This document shows, piece by piece, positions 16,770 through 25,509 of a stretch of DNA of 50,768 nt. Within the stretch, counting starts at the first letter, position 1; every line of letters begins with the position of its first letter. The stretch covers positions 340 through 51,107 of the forward strand of contig DKXQ01000261.1 of the NCBI GenBank assembly GCA_002493085.1, read 5' to 3'. The translations under genes were made by a program, and so were the position numbers. The DNA is from Lachnoclostridium sp. UBA7122. GTDB taxonomy: Bacteria; Bacillota; Clostridia; Lachnospirales; Lachnospiraceae. The notes below the pieces were generated by a model that was not told where the DNA came from, ran no database searches, and was given only the letters and a program-made list of their open reading frames with translations.

Positions 16770-18536
16770 ATGTTAAGTCTTATAAAAGACGTAAAAGGAA
16801 CAACTAACGGACTTGGAAAAGTGAAAAAGCACAGAAAGATGCTGTGCTTATTTGTAATGCTTGCATTTACCTGCCTTGTATGGCAGAAAGCCTCTGCGCT
16901 GGACAAGCTTTTATACCAGGAATCAGCATCAGTATTTGTGGGTGGGTCAGTAAGCTTGAGGGGTTATATCAGTGAAGAATTTCTGGAACTTAATTATAAT
17001 GAAGATTATAATGCAGCAGATGCCGGTTACAGTATCGCTTATGGGTGGAATGACGAAAATCCGGAGCCTGGATGCGCAGCGCTTGACAGTGATGGCACTG
17101 TTACAGCACTTGCAGCAGGAAGCGTTAAAGTAGATATTACATTTACATATAATGACATTGAACAGACTGAGGTATTCACAGTTGAAATCTGTGAACCTGA
17201 ACAGATAAATATTGCATATGGTGAAAGCAGCACTCTTAAAGCTGCACAAATATATGATACAGGAAAATATATGTATACATCATCTGATGAAAGCATTGTA
17301 GTGAACGGTGACGGAAGCGTAACAGCACATGGCTTTAACAGTGCCCAGGTTTATGCTTCAGTTGATGATGGCAAAAAGATTGAAGTAGCCCAGGTCAACG
17401 TAGCATCCCCATCATTTATTACAGAAAGCCTGACCAGGGCAGCAGGTGCTCCTGCATATACTCCAGAGATAACTGGTTATACACCGCTTGAGGGGGATGA
17501 AGCAGTTAAATGGAAGTTTGCAGATGAGACAATTGCAGCAGTTACAGATGGTGGCATTGCAGCACTTGCTCCTGGTGAAACAGAAATGACTGCTGTTATA
17601 CGGCCAGAAAAAGGTGACAATATAAAGCTTACAACAAAGATTATTGTTACAAATCCTGTAATTTCAGAAAGTGATATTGTAATAGCTGAAGATATTACTA
17701 AAGAGATTACAATAGACGGGCTTAGTGAAACAAGTGTTATTGACTGGAATATAGGAATTAGTTCTGAAGGTTGTGCATATTTTAAAAAAGAGGGAAAACT
17801 TTACGCCAATGCTATGGGTGAAGATACTGTTACAATTAATGTTGATGGAAAAGATATTAACTGTTATGTAACAGTAACAGACCCTTATTTTGATGAAGAT
17901 GGCATAACTACTTATAAAGGTGCCTCAGATGATATAGTTATAGAAGGCATAGATGAAAGCGTAAGTACAGTTACATTTAAAAGTAAGAAAAAGGCTATAG
18001 CAGATGTAGATGAATATGGTACTATTGAGGCTAAGAAAGCTGGCAATACAGTTATTGTTGCCAATGCTGACGGCAGGAAAATAAAAATACCAGTTGAAGT
18101 TGCACCTTTAAAAGGCTATAAAGCTTCACAGAAGGCTATTTCAATATCTAATACAAAGACAAAATACAGCCAGGCAAAGAGAATGAGCAAGGGTTATTAT
18201 GACTGCAGTTCCCTTATCTGGAGAATTTATTCCCAGTATGGTGTATATTTTGGCGTAAATTCAGGCTGGGCACCTACAGCAGCTGAAATAGCAAAGTGGT
18301 GTACTAATAATGGAAAGAAAATTTATGATAAAGCAGTTTCATCTGATAAACTGCTGCCAGGAGATTTGATTTTCTTCTCATATACTAAGAATGGCCGCTA
18401 TAAAAATATCTCACATGTAGAAATATACACAGGACAGGATATGGACGTATCGGCAAGCAGCAGTAATAACAGAGTTATACATTATGAATATTCACAGAAT
18501 AATTCTATAGTTATGATTGCACGACCTACGAAATAA
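16770..18536 (+). CDS. Secreted NlpC/P60 peptidase with bacterial Ig-like repeats
   Basis: A 588-residue exported protein. Residues about 20-43 form a signal peptide after a long basic N-region (KKHRKMLCLFVMLAFTCLVW). The middle is several BIG2/Ig-like repeats, recognisable by recurring patterns such as AALDSDGTVTALAAGSVKV, DESIVVNGDGSVTAHG and KAIADVDEYGTIEAKKAG. The C-terminal NlpC/P60 domain has the nucleophile C479 in YYDCSSLIWR and H549 in ISHVEIYTG. Such enzymes cut peptidoglycan stem peptides; Ig-like repeats probably space or anchor the domain at the wall. GGAGG precedes the start by seven bases. It lies between yihA and ddl. The exact bond cut is not visible. Confidence 0.87.
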   Translation: MLSLIKDVKGTTNGLGKVKKHRKMLCLFVMLAFTCLVWQKASALDKLLYQESASVFVGGSVSLRGYISEEFLELNYNEDYNAADAGYSIAYGWNDENPEPGCAALDSDGTVTALAAGSVKVDITFTYNDIEQTEVFTVEICEPEQINIAYGESSTLKAAQIYDTGKYMYTSSDESIVVNGDGSVTAHGFNSAQVYASVDDGKKIEVAQVNVASPSFITESLTRAAGAPAYTPEITGYTPLEGDEAVKWKFADETIAAVTDGGIAALAPGETEMTAVIRPEKGDNIKLTTKIIVTNPVISESDIVIAEDITKEITIDGLSETSVIDWNIGISSEGCAYFKKEGKLYANAMGEDTVTINVDGKDINCYVTVTDPYFDEDGITTYKGASDDIVIEGIDESVSTVTFKSKKKAIADVDEYGTIEAKKAGNTVIVANADGRKIKIPVEVAPLKGYKASQKAISISNTKTKYSQAKRMSKGYYDCSSLIWRIYSQYGVYFGVNSGWAPTAAEIAKWCTNNGKKIYDKAVSSDKLLPGDLIFFSYTKNGRYKNISHVEIYTGQDMDVSASSSNNRVIHYEYSQNNSIVMIARPTK

Positions 18537-18570
18537 TAATAATAAAAACTAGTATAAAATGGAGGCCGCC

Positions 18571-19611
18571 GTGAAAATAGTTGTATTAGCTGGAGGAATT
18601 AGCACAGAAAGAGAAGTTTCCCTGATTACTGGAAAAGGCGTATGCAGTGCTTTAAGAAAAAACGGGCATAAAGCCATATTGCTGGATTTATTTTTTGGAT
18701 ATGCTGGTAATGGGACTGATTTAGATGATGTTTTTGAAAAAGACTCCCTGATTAGTAATGAAATCCATAATATCAACATTACAGACCCTGACATTAACGA
18801 AATAAAGAAACTGCGTCCAGGAAACAGCAGCTGTCTGCCAGGTCCTAATGTACTTGATATATGCCGTATGGCAGATATTGTGTTTATGGCACTCCATGGC
18901 GCTGATGGTGAAAATGGCAAACTTCAGGCTGCATTTGATATCCTTGGCATAAAATATACTGGCTCAGGTTCACTTGGCAGTGCGCTTGCTATGGATAAAC
19001 TGGTATCTAAAAAGATATTAAAAGAGAGTGGCATACCAGTGCCAGAAGGCTTTACAGTGACAAGGAAGACCAAAGAAGACCGCTTTCCAGCTTTTCCATG
19101 TGTTGTTAAGCCATGCAGCGGTGGTTCAAGCGTTGGCGTAAGTATAGCAAATGATAAAGAAGAATATATGGAGGCGCTGGAAACTGCATTCAGATATGAA
19201 GATGTAATTCTTGTGGAAGATTATATAAAGGGAAGGGAATTTTCAACAGGTGTAATTGATGGAAAGGCATGTCCTGTTATTGAAATAATTCCAAAACAGG
19301 GATTTTATGATTATAAAACTAAGTACCAGCCAGGGATGGCAGAAGATATCTGCCCTGCCCAGATTAGCAGTGGACTGGCTGGCAGGATAAAAAAGTATGC
19401 AGAAGATGTATATCATATACTTGGACTTGAAGCATATGCAAGAGTAGATTTTCTGCTTGATGCAGATAATGGCATATACTGTCTTGAAGCTAATACACTT
19501 CCAGGCATGACACCGACAAGCCTGCTGCCTCAGGAAGCCAAAGCTGGCAATATAAGTTATGAGGAACTTTGTGAAAAAATCGTCACTGTTTCTATGGCAA
19601 AATATAAATAA
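18571..19611 (+). CDS. ddl: D-alanine--D-alanine ligase Ddl
   Basis: A 346-residue ATP-grasp ligase. The N-terminus has GGISTEREVSL with catalytic E15; ALHGADGENGKLQ, VVKPCSGGSSVGVS and LEANTLPGMTPTS complete the family pattern. The omega loop is YDYKTKYQPGM, as in ordinary D-Ala-D-Ala enzymes and unlike the VanG copy at 1646-2695. I use GTG 18571 because GGAGG ends six bases upstream; ATG 18559 overlaps that site. An insertion-like acidic stretch (residues about 45-85) precedes the HGADGENG motif. The gene is followed by murF, whose product attaches D-Ala-D-Ala to UDP-MurNAc-tripeptide. Confidence 0.94.
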   Translation: MKIVVLAGGISTEREVSLITGKGVCSALRKNGHKAILLDLFFGYAGNGTDLDDVFEKDSLISNEIHNINITDPDINEIKKLRPGNSSCLPGPNVLDICRMADIVFMALHGADGENGKLQAAFDILGIKYTGSGSLGSALAMDKLVSKKILKESGIPVPEGFTVTRKTKEDRFPAFPCVVKPCSGGSSVGVSIANDKEEYMEALETAFRYEDVILVEDYIKGREFSTGVIDGKACPVIEIIPKQGFYDYKTKYQPGMAEDICPAQISSGLAGRIKKYAEDVYHILGLEAYARVDFLLDADNGIYCLEANTLPGMTPTSLLPQEAKAGNISYEELCEKIVTVSMAKYK

Positions 19612-19614
19612 TAT

Positions 19615-19689
19615 AGGAGGATGCAAGGTACAAATCCACTGCCATACCAGCGCTTAAAGGCAGTGGATTTCCTTGCTGGTTTATTATGA
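19615..19689 (+). promoter_or_regulatory. Structured ddl-murF junction: looped-out ribosome site and 22-codon overlapping frame
   Basis: AGGAGG (19615-19620) is the only strong ribosome site before murF (ATG 19686), 65 bases away. Between them GCAAGG (19623-19628) pairs with CCTTGC (19671-19676), and AAATCCACTGCC (19632-19643) pairs with GGCAGTGGATTT (19659-19670): 18 pairs with one three-base bulge. Folded, the site would be about 11 bases from the murF ATG. An ATG at 19621, directly after AGGAGG, opens a 22-codon frame whose TGA overlaps the murF start as ATGA. ACCAGC in the loop (19646-19651) can also pair with GCTGGT (19675-19680), an alternative or pseudoknotted fold. Confidence 0.5.
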
Positions 19690-21095
19690 AACAGATAACA
19701 CCAGCAAAACTTGCCACAGTGTGCAATGGTATATACTATGGCAGTGAAAAAGTAAAAGATACAGAAATATCTTCTATAACAATAGACAGCCGTAATATTA
19801 CTACTGGCGGGCTTTTTATTGCTATAAAAGGCGCACGTACTGATGGCAATAAATTTATACTGGATATGTATAATGCTGGTGCAGCCTGTTGTATTTCTGA
19901 ACTGGAGCCAGCAGATGCTTTCAGTATAAGTGCTGGCAGCAGCAGGGGGATTCTGCAGGAGAAAGCTTTTATACAGGTGGAATCATGCTACCAGGCATTA
20001 AAGGATATTGCAGGATATTACAGAACGGTCTGTGGAGCTAGGATTATAGGCATAACAGGAAGTGTTGGCAAAACTACTACAAAAGAAATGATAGCTTCAG
20101 TACTTTCAGAGCATTTTAATACATTAAAGACCCAGGGCAATTATAACAACGAAGTAGGCGTACCACTTACACTGTTCAGGCTTCGTGAAGAACATGAAAT
20201 TGCAGTTGTAGAGATGGGCATAAGTGAGTTTGGGGAAATGACAAGGCTAAGCCAGATTGCCAGGCCTGATATATGTGTTATAACAAATATTGGCCAGTGC
20301 CATCTTGAAACTCTTGGTGACAGGAATGGTGTTTTAAGGGCAAAGACAGAGATTTTTTCATATATGCAGGAGAATGGCACAGTTTATCTTAACGGTGATG
20401 ATGACAAGCTTAAACAGATAAAAGAAGTAAATGGGAAAAAGCCTGTCTATTATGGTCTGGACAAAACCTGTGATGTATTTGCAGACAATATAATAAATGA
20501 TGGTCTTAATGGTGTCTATTTTGATGCAGTAACAAGCGGCAGCAGGATACCAGTACATGTGGCAGTGCCAGGCATACATATGGTGTCAGATGCCCTTGCA
20601 TCTGTTGCAATAGCTACAGGCCTTGGCATGAAGGCAGAAGAAATTGCAACAGGCATAAGTAAATTCACACCTGTAGGAGGCCATAGCAATATTATAAAAA
20701 CAGACAAGTTTATTATAATGGATGACTGTTATAACGCAAATCCTGTGTCAATGAAAGCTGCAATAGATGTGCTTGCAAGTGCCAGAGGCAGAAAAGTCGC
20801 TATAATAGGTGATATGTTTGAACTTGGCACCAACGAAAAAATGCTCCACTATGATATAGGTGCATATGCCGTAAAAAAAGACATTGACTGTATAGTATGC
20901 GCAGGAACTCTTGCAAAACAATATGTTGCAGGAGCACTTGCAATAGACGGAAACCACAATGTACTGTACTATGAAAATACAGAAAAAGCATTGGATATGA
21001 TTAAAAGCATTGTAAAAAAAGGTGATTCCATACTTATTAAAGCATCACATGCAATGGAATTTGAAAAGATTGTAGCAGTTTTAACCCCCGCCTGA
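19686..21095 (+). CDS. murF: UDP-N-acetylmuramoyl-tripeptide--D-alanyl-D-alanine ligase MurF
   Basis: A 469-residue Mur ligase that adds D-Ala-D-Ala to the UDP-MurNAc-tripeptide in the cytosol. The N-terminal domain has SSITIDSRNITTGGLFIA. The ATP loop is GITGSVGKTTTKEM near residue 118, followed by TQGNYNNEVGVPLTLFRL and the conserved MDDCYNANPVSMKAA motif of MurF. It follows ddl, the enzyme that makes its substrate, and translation may be coupled through the structured junction. The stop codon lies in the loop of a CCCGCC/GGCGGG hairpin. Confidence 0.96.
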   Translation: MKQITPAKLATVCNGIYYGSEKVKDTEISSITIDSRNITTGGLFIAIKGARTDGNKFILDMYNAGAACCISELEPADAFSISAGSSRGILQEKAFIQVESCYQALKDIAGYYRTVCGARIIGITGSVGKTTTKEMIASVLSEHFNTLKTQGNYNNEVGVPLTLFRLREEHEIAVVEMGISEFGEMTRLSQIARPDICVITNIGQCHLETLGDRNGVLRAKTEIFSYMQENGTVYLNGDDDKLKQIKEVNGKKPVYYGLDKTCDVFADNIINDGLNGVYFDAVTSGSRIPVHVAVPGIHMVSDALASVAIATGLGMKAEEIATGISKFTPVGGHSNIIKTDKFIIMDDCYNANPVSMKAAIDVLASARGRKVAIIGDMFELGTNEKMLHYDIGAYAVKKDIDCIVCAGTLAKQYVAGALAIDGNHNVLYYENTEKALDMIKSIVKKGDSILIKASHAMEFEKIVAVLTPA

Positions 21096-21104
21096 AAAGG
21101 CGGG
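21087..21104 (+). terminator. GC-rich hairpin over the murF stop
   Basis: CCCGCC (21087-21092) pairs with GGCGGG (21099-21104), with the TGA stop in the six-base loop. No T-tract follows, so it may be a weak terminator or an mRNA 3' stabiliser. Confidence 0.4.
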
Positions 21105-21272
21105 AGTATTCCTGCCAGTTAAATATATCAGTAACATTCTATAATAATTCTAAATTCTTCCATATTCTTAATAACTAAATCTGTTCATTTATCATATGTC
21201 TGTTATAGCACATTTTACTATTTTTTAAGCTGGAATAAATAAGAGGCTTTAGCAGTTTTGCTGAAACATAGC

Positions 21273-21301
21273 TTTACATACAGTATAAAAAGTTGTATAA
21301 T
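21273..21301 (+). promoter_or_regulatory. Strong promoter of the class A PBP gene
   Basis: TTTACA (21273-21278) and a perfect TATAAT (21296-21301) lie exactly 17 bases apart. The start site would fall near 21308, giving a leader of about 45-60 bases. The rest of the 21105-21351 gap holds nothing else that I can support. Confidence 0.65.
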
Positions 21302-21369
21302 TATTATATAATAACTTTAAGATAACAGCAATTTTATACTACAAATGCACTATGGAGGAAACTGCTTAT

Positions 21370-23631
21370 ATGAAGGATAGCATTAAAATGGCCGCCAGTA
21401 TAACTGGCCGTTTAATACAGATAATACTAAGTATTGCAGGAAACTATATTGGAATTTTATTTAGTATTATTGGAACTGCATTAAGGGTTATTGCACTTGC
21501 TTTTACAATTATTATTATTGCAGGCATATGTATATATGTAAAAGTGCTTCCTATATTTACAGAGGTAAGGGAAGAAGTGTTCGACAAAATGGTAAATCTG
21601 GATGAGGATGATTTTACTATGAAAGAGGACACACTGGTTTATGACAGCAAAGGAAATACTGTAGGTTCTGTTAATGCCGGGCGGTTTAAGTATGTGCCGG
21701 TGAATGAAATTTCACCATATATATACAATGGTTATATCGCTGTTGAGGACAGGCGTTTTAAAACCCATGGTGGTGTAGATATTGTTGCAACGCTGCGTGC
21801 TGGAATTACTCTTTTGAAAAACCATATGGAGATTACCCAGGGCGGAAGTACAATTACCCAGCAGATAATAAAAAATAACCTGCTTACACAGGATAAAAGC
21901 TATACAAGAAAGATGGCAGAGATTATGCTTGCACCTGCTGTAGAGGCAAAGTTTACAAAGGCACAGATAATGGAATACTATTGCAATACTAATTATTATG
22001 GTTACAGGTGTTATGGCATAGGAGCGGCCAGCAGATACTATTTCAGAAAAGAGGCATCAGAGCTTAAACCACATGAAGCAGCACTTTTAATATCACTTTC
22101 AAATAACCCGTCTGCATATGACCCTGTTAATAATCCAGAAGATGCTTTGGATAAAAGGAACAGTGTTTTAGAGACAATGTATAAAGAGGGTGTTATAAGT
22201 GAAAAGCAATATAAAACTGCTGTTAAAAAGAAGTTAAAGGTAAAGCAGTATTCAGAAGAGATTGAGAATGAAAGCTATGTGGTAAGCTATGCTATACATT
22301 GCGCTGCCAATGCACTTATGGAAGAAGAAAATTTTGGATATAAATATATTTTTAAGGATAAAAGCGCATATAAAAAGTATAAAGAAAAGTATTCAAAAGT
22401 GTATAACGAAAAGTGTGAAGATATACGGTCAGGCGGTTATAAAATCTATACTTCAATAAATATGAAAAAGCAGAAAAAGCTTCAAAAGTCAGTTGACGAC
22501 GGGCTTGCATATAGTACTGAAAAGGATTCTGAAACAGGCAAATATGCATTGCAGGGTGCTGCAGTCTGTATTAATAATAAGACTAATTATGTTGTGGCAA
22601 TAACAGGAGGACGCGGCAAAGATGATGAGTTTAACAGGGCATACCTTTCTGCAAGACAGTCAGGAAGTGCAATAAAGCCACTGTTAGACTATGCACCTGG
22701 GTTTGAATCAGGTATATTTTCACCATCCACAATTGTTGATGACCACCAGTTTGAGGACGGACCTGATAATTCAGGTGATGTCTACTATGGAGATATAAGC
22801 ATAAGGGAGGCTGTTGCAAGGTCGCTTAATACTGTTGCATGGCAGGTATTTGAGGAAATTACTCCGGAATATGGCATGTCCTATCTTGAAAAACTGCGTT
22901 TCCGCAACTTAAGTTATATAGACAATGGCAATCTGTCACTTTCACTTGGAGGTTTTACTGAAGGTGTGCGTGTTGTGGATATGGCTAAGGGCTATGCTAC
23001 ACTTGCCAATAATGGAAGTTACAGTAACAGGACATGCATTAAAAAGATAGAAACTGCTGCAGATGGTATAATCTATAAAAATACTAATAATAAAACACAA
23101 GTATTTACAGAAGATGCTGCATGGATGATGACAGATGTATTAAGAGGCGTAATCGAAGAATCTTATGGAACAGGACATTCTCTGCAGCTTGACGGAGACC
23201 AGATTTGTGCAGGCAAGACAGGCACTACTAATTCAAGTAAAGATGTATGGTTCTGTGGGTATACGAAATACTATACAACAGTTGTATGGGCTGGATATGA
23301 TACTCCAAGGGAAATGCCAGGAATTACAGGTGCTTCGCTTCCGGGTGTTATATGGAAAGATTATATGGATAAGATACATACTGGACTTGAACCAGCTGGA
23401 TTTACAATACCTGGAACTATTTCACTTGCAGAGTATGACAGTGACGGCAGGAGAATTGAAGGTACTTCAATAGAGCCAGACCCAGATGAAGAGCGTCCAT
23501 ATGGAATGGACTATTTTTCTAATGTAATACATGGTGAAGAATATTCAAGGGATGATGAAACATCTGGCGGTGAGGCACCAGAAGATGAAGACGCATCTGT
23601 TGATGATGGCTTTCAAGATTACGAATATTAG
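21370..23631 (+). CDS. Class A penicillin-binding protein (glycosyltransferase and transpeptidase)
   Basis: A bifunctional peptidoglycan synthase of about 753 residues. A transmembrane anchor lies near residues 30-58. The GT51 domain has the catalytic glutamate in AVEDRRFKTHGG and the GGSTITQQIIKN and KAQIMEYYCNTNYYG motifs. The transpeptidase has its SxxK serine at about residue 433 (SGSAIKP), SxN in RSLNTVAW and KTG in CAGKTGTTNSS. An acidic tail (EDEDASVDDGFQDYEY) ends the protein. I chose ATG 21370, with GGAGG 11 bases upstream; ATG 21352 would add six residues but has no ribosome site. It has its own promoter and is followed 13 bases later by a small membrane-protein gene. Confidence 0.93.
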   Translation: MKDSIKMAASITGRLIQIILSIAGNYIGILFSIIGTALRVIALAFTIIIIAGICIYVKVLPIFTEVREEVFDKMVNLDEDDFTMKEDTLVYDSKGNTVGSVNAGRFKYVPVNEISPYIYNGYIAVEDRRFKTHGGVDIVATLRAGITLLKNHMEITQGGSTITQQIIKNNLLTQDKSYTRKMAEIMLAPAVEAKFTKAQIMEYYCNTNYYGYRCYGIGAASRYYFRKEASELKPHEAALLISLSNNPSAYDPVNNPEDALDKRNSVLETMYKEGVISEKQYKTAVKKKLKVKQYSEEIENESYVVSYAIHCAANALMEEENFGYKYIFKDKSAYKKYKEKYSKVYNEKCEDIRSGGYKIYTSINMKKQKKLQKSVDDGLAYSTEKDSETGKYALQGAAVCINNKTNYVVAITGGRGKDDEFNRAYLSARQSGSAIKPLLDYAPGFESGIFSPSTIVDDHQFEDGPDNSGDVYYGDISIREAVARSLNTVAWQVFEEITPEYGMSYLEKLRFRNLSYIDNGNLSLSLGGFTEGVRVVDMAKGYATLANNGSYSNRTCIKKIETAADGIIYKNTNNKTQVFTEDAAWMMTDVLRGVIEESYGTGHSLQLDGDQICAGKTGTTNSSKDVWFCGYTKYYTTVVWAGYDTPREMPGITGASLPGVIWKDYMDKIHTGLEPAGFTIPGTISLAEYDSDGRRIEGTSIEPDPDEERPYGMDYFSNVIHGEEYSRDDETSGGEAPEDEDASVDDGFQDYEY

Positions 23632-23644
23632 AAGGAGATTTTGA

Positions 23645-23953
23645 ATGGAGAGTTTAGAAGATAATAATAATGCTGTTAATGCAGACACAAAAGCTGCACG
23701 TATGCGTTTTATAAGAGCTGCTGAGGTTGGCAGATGGTTCCAGACTATATGCTGGCTTAATATTCCTGTAATTGGTTTTTTTTACCTGATTGTCCTGCTA
23801 ATCAGCAAAAATACATCCAGACACAGGAAAAACTTCATTCTTGGCTATTTTTTGTACAAGCTTCTTGTATGGACTCTTGCAATAATTCTTATATATAGTC
23901 TTTATAAGATGGGAATTGATTTTATAGATGGCATGTTAAGATATGTAGAGTAG
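23645..23953 (+). CDS. Small two-helix membrane protein, function unknown
   Basis: A 102-residue protein with a clear ribosome site (AAGGAG). It has a soluble charged N-terminus (residues 1-35), then two hydrophobic segments (about 36-54, WLNIPVIGFFYLIVLLI, and 69-87, FLYKLLVWTLAIILIYSLY) linked by a basic loop (SKNTSRHRKNF). The gene follows the class A PBP by 13 bases and probably shares its transcript. This invites the guess of an accessory protein for that synthase, but nothing in the sequence proves it. I do not recognise the family. Confidence 0.72.
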   Translation: MESLEDNNNAVNADTKAARMRFIRAAEVGRWFQTICWLNIPVIGFFYLIVLLISKNTSRHRKNFILGYFLYKLLVWTLAIILIYSLYKMGIDFIDGMLRYVE

Positions 23954-24006
23954 AATTAACGTTGATAGTAACGGATATTTTATGAAAGGGAGGAATTAAA
24001 CAGACA

Positions 24007-25425
24007 ATGAGAAAAACAAAAATCATATGTACATTAGGACCGTCAACAAAGAAAGACAATGTTTTACGTGAGCTTATGTTAAATGGGATGAATACTGCCA
24101 GGATTAACTTTTCGCATGGCACAAGAGAAGCACATCTGGAAACAATTAATGAAGTTAAAAAGCTTCGTGAAGAATTAAATCTTCCTATTGCCATATTGCT
24201 TGACACAAGCGGGCCTGAAATAAGGCTTGGAGATTTTGCCAGTGGAAAGGCAGAGTTAGAAAGCGGAAATCTTTTTACACTTACATCCAGGGATGTAGAA
24301 GGTACAGAAAAGGAAGCTTCCATAACATACAAAGGCTTGTCAAAAGACATAGAAAAAGGAACAATTATCCTTATAGATGATGGTCTTATAAAGATGGAAG
24401 CAGAAGAAGTAACTGATACAGATATTGTGTGCCGTGTATTAAACGGAGGCACTGTGTCAAACCACAAGGGCATCAATGTACCTAATGTCAATATCAGTAT
24501 GCCATATATCAGTGAAAAGGACAGGCTGGATATTATATTTGGCATAGATAATGGTCTTGACTATATTGCTGCATCATTTGTAAGAAGCGCAGATGATGTA
24601 CTTCAGATAAGAAAGATTTTTGAAGAAAAAGGATGTAACAATATCAAAATAATTTCAAAAATCGAGAACAGGCAGGGCGTTGACAATATCGATGAAATTC
24701 TTGAAGTTTCTGATGGCATAATGATTGCAAGAGGGGATATGGGTGTAGAAATCCCACTGCAGGAAGTTCCTGTTATACAGAAAAAGATTATCAAAAAGGT
24801 ATATAATGCAGATAAAATAGTAATTACAGCTACACAGATGCTTGATTCAATGATTAAGAATCCAAGGCCTACAAGAGCAGAAGCTACAGATGTTGCCAAT
24901 GCAATATATGATGGCACAAGCGCTATAATGCTTTCAGGAGAAACAGCAGCAGGAAATTATCCTGTAGAAGCGTTGAAAACTATGGTTGATATAACAAAAT
25001 GTGCAGAAGAAGACATAGATTATAAAAAGAAGTTTAAAATACTTGCTAAAATGGATACTCCTAATGTGACAGATGCCATATCACATGCTACATGTATGAC
25101 AGCAATGGATATTAATGCTGCTGCCATAATTACTATTACTAAAGAGGGTGGCACGGCACGCATGATTTCAAGATACCGTCCTTATTCACCAATAATAGGA
25201 TGTACACCATTAAAAAAGACGTTCTACCAGATGGGATTATCATGGGGTGTTACACCTGTTATGATTAATGAAGAGACAGATACAGAAGAACTGTTTATTA
25301 ATTCGATAAAGGCAGCACAGCAGAATGGCTATATAGAAAAAGGTGAAACTGCTGTAATAACTGCTGGCGTACCGCTTGGCATATCAGGAACTACTAATAT
25401 TATAAGGGTTATGACAGCAGAGTAA
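24007..25425 (+). CDS. pyk: Pyruvate kinase
   Basis: A 472-residue glycolytic enzyme that turns phosphoenolpyruvate and ADP into pyruvate and ATP. It starts with RKTKIICTLGPSTKKDN and the NTARINFSHGT motif. The catalytic signature is IKIISKIENRQGV and the metal segment is IMIARGDMGVEIPL; TRAEATDVANAIYDGT follows. It is the short form, without the extra C-terminal PEP-utiliser-like domain found in many Bacillus and Clostridium enzymes. GGGAGG lies about a dozen bases before the ATG. A perfect 13-bp hairpin after the stop probably ends the transcript. Confidence 0.97.
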   Translation: MRKTKIICTLGPSTKKDNVLRELMLNGMNTARINFSHGTREAHLETINEVKKLREELNLPIAILLDTSGPEIRLGDFASGKAELESGNLFTLTSRDVEGTEKEASITYKGLSKDIEKGTIILIDDGLIKMEAEEVTDTDIVCRVLNGGTVSNHKGINVPNVNISMPYISEKDRLDIIFGIDNGLDYIAASFVRSADDVLQIRKIFEEKGCNNIKIISKIENRQGVDNIDEILEVSDGIMIARGDMGVEIPLQEVPVIQKKIIKKVYNADKIVITATQMLDSMIKNPRPTRAEATDVANAIYDGTSAIMLSGETAAGNYPVEALKTMVDITKCAEEDIDYKKKFKILAKMDTPNVTDAISHATCMTAMDINAAAIITITKEGGTARMISRYRPYSPIIGCTPLKKTFYQMGLSWGVTPVMINEETDTEELFINSIKAAQQNGYIEKGETAVITAGVPLGISGTTNIIRVMTAE

Positions 25426-25448
25426 AAATAGCAGAACTACTAATATTT

Positions 25449-25489
25449 ATAGTACATGGATGTCATTTTAGATAGTATCCATGTACTAT
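25449..25489. terminator. Bidirectional terminator between pyk and the chemoreceptor gene
   Basis: ATAGTACATGGAT (25449-25461) pairs without mismatch with ATCCATGTACTAT (25477-25489). A T-rich stretch (ATTTTACTTT) follows on the plus strand, and the minus-strand side is also AT-rich. It sits between two convergent genes. Confidence 0.7.
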
Positions 25490-25509
25490 ATTTTACTTTA
25501 GATATACAT

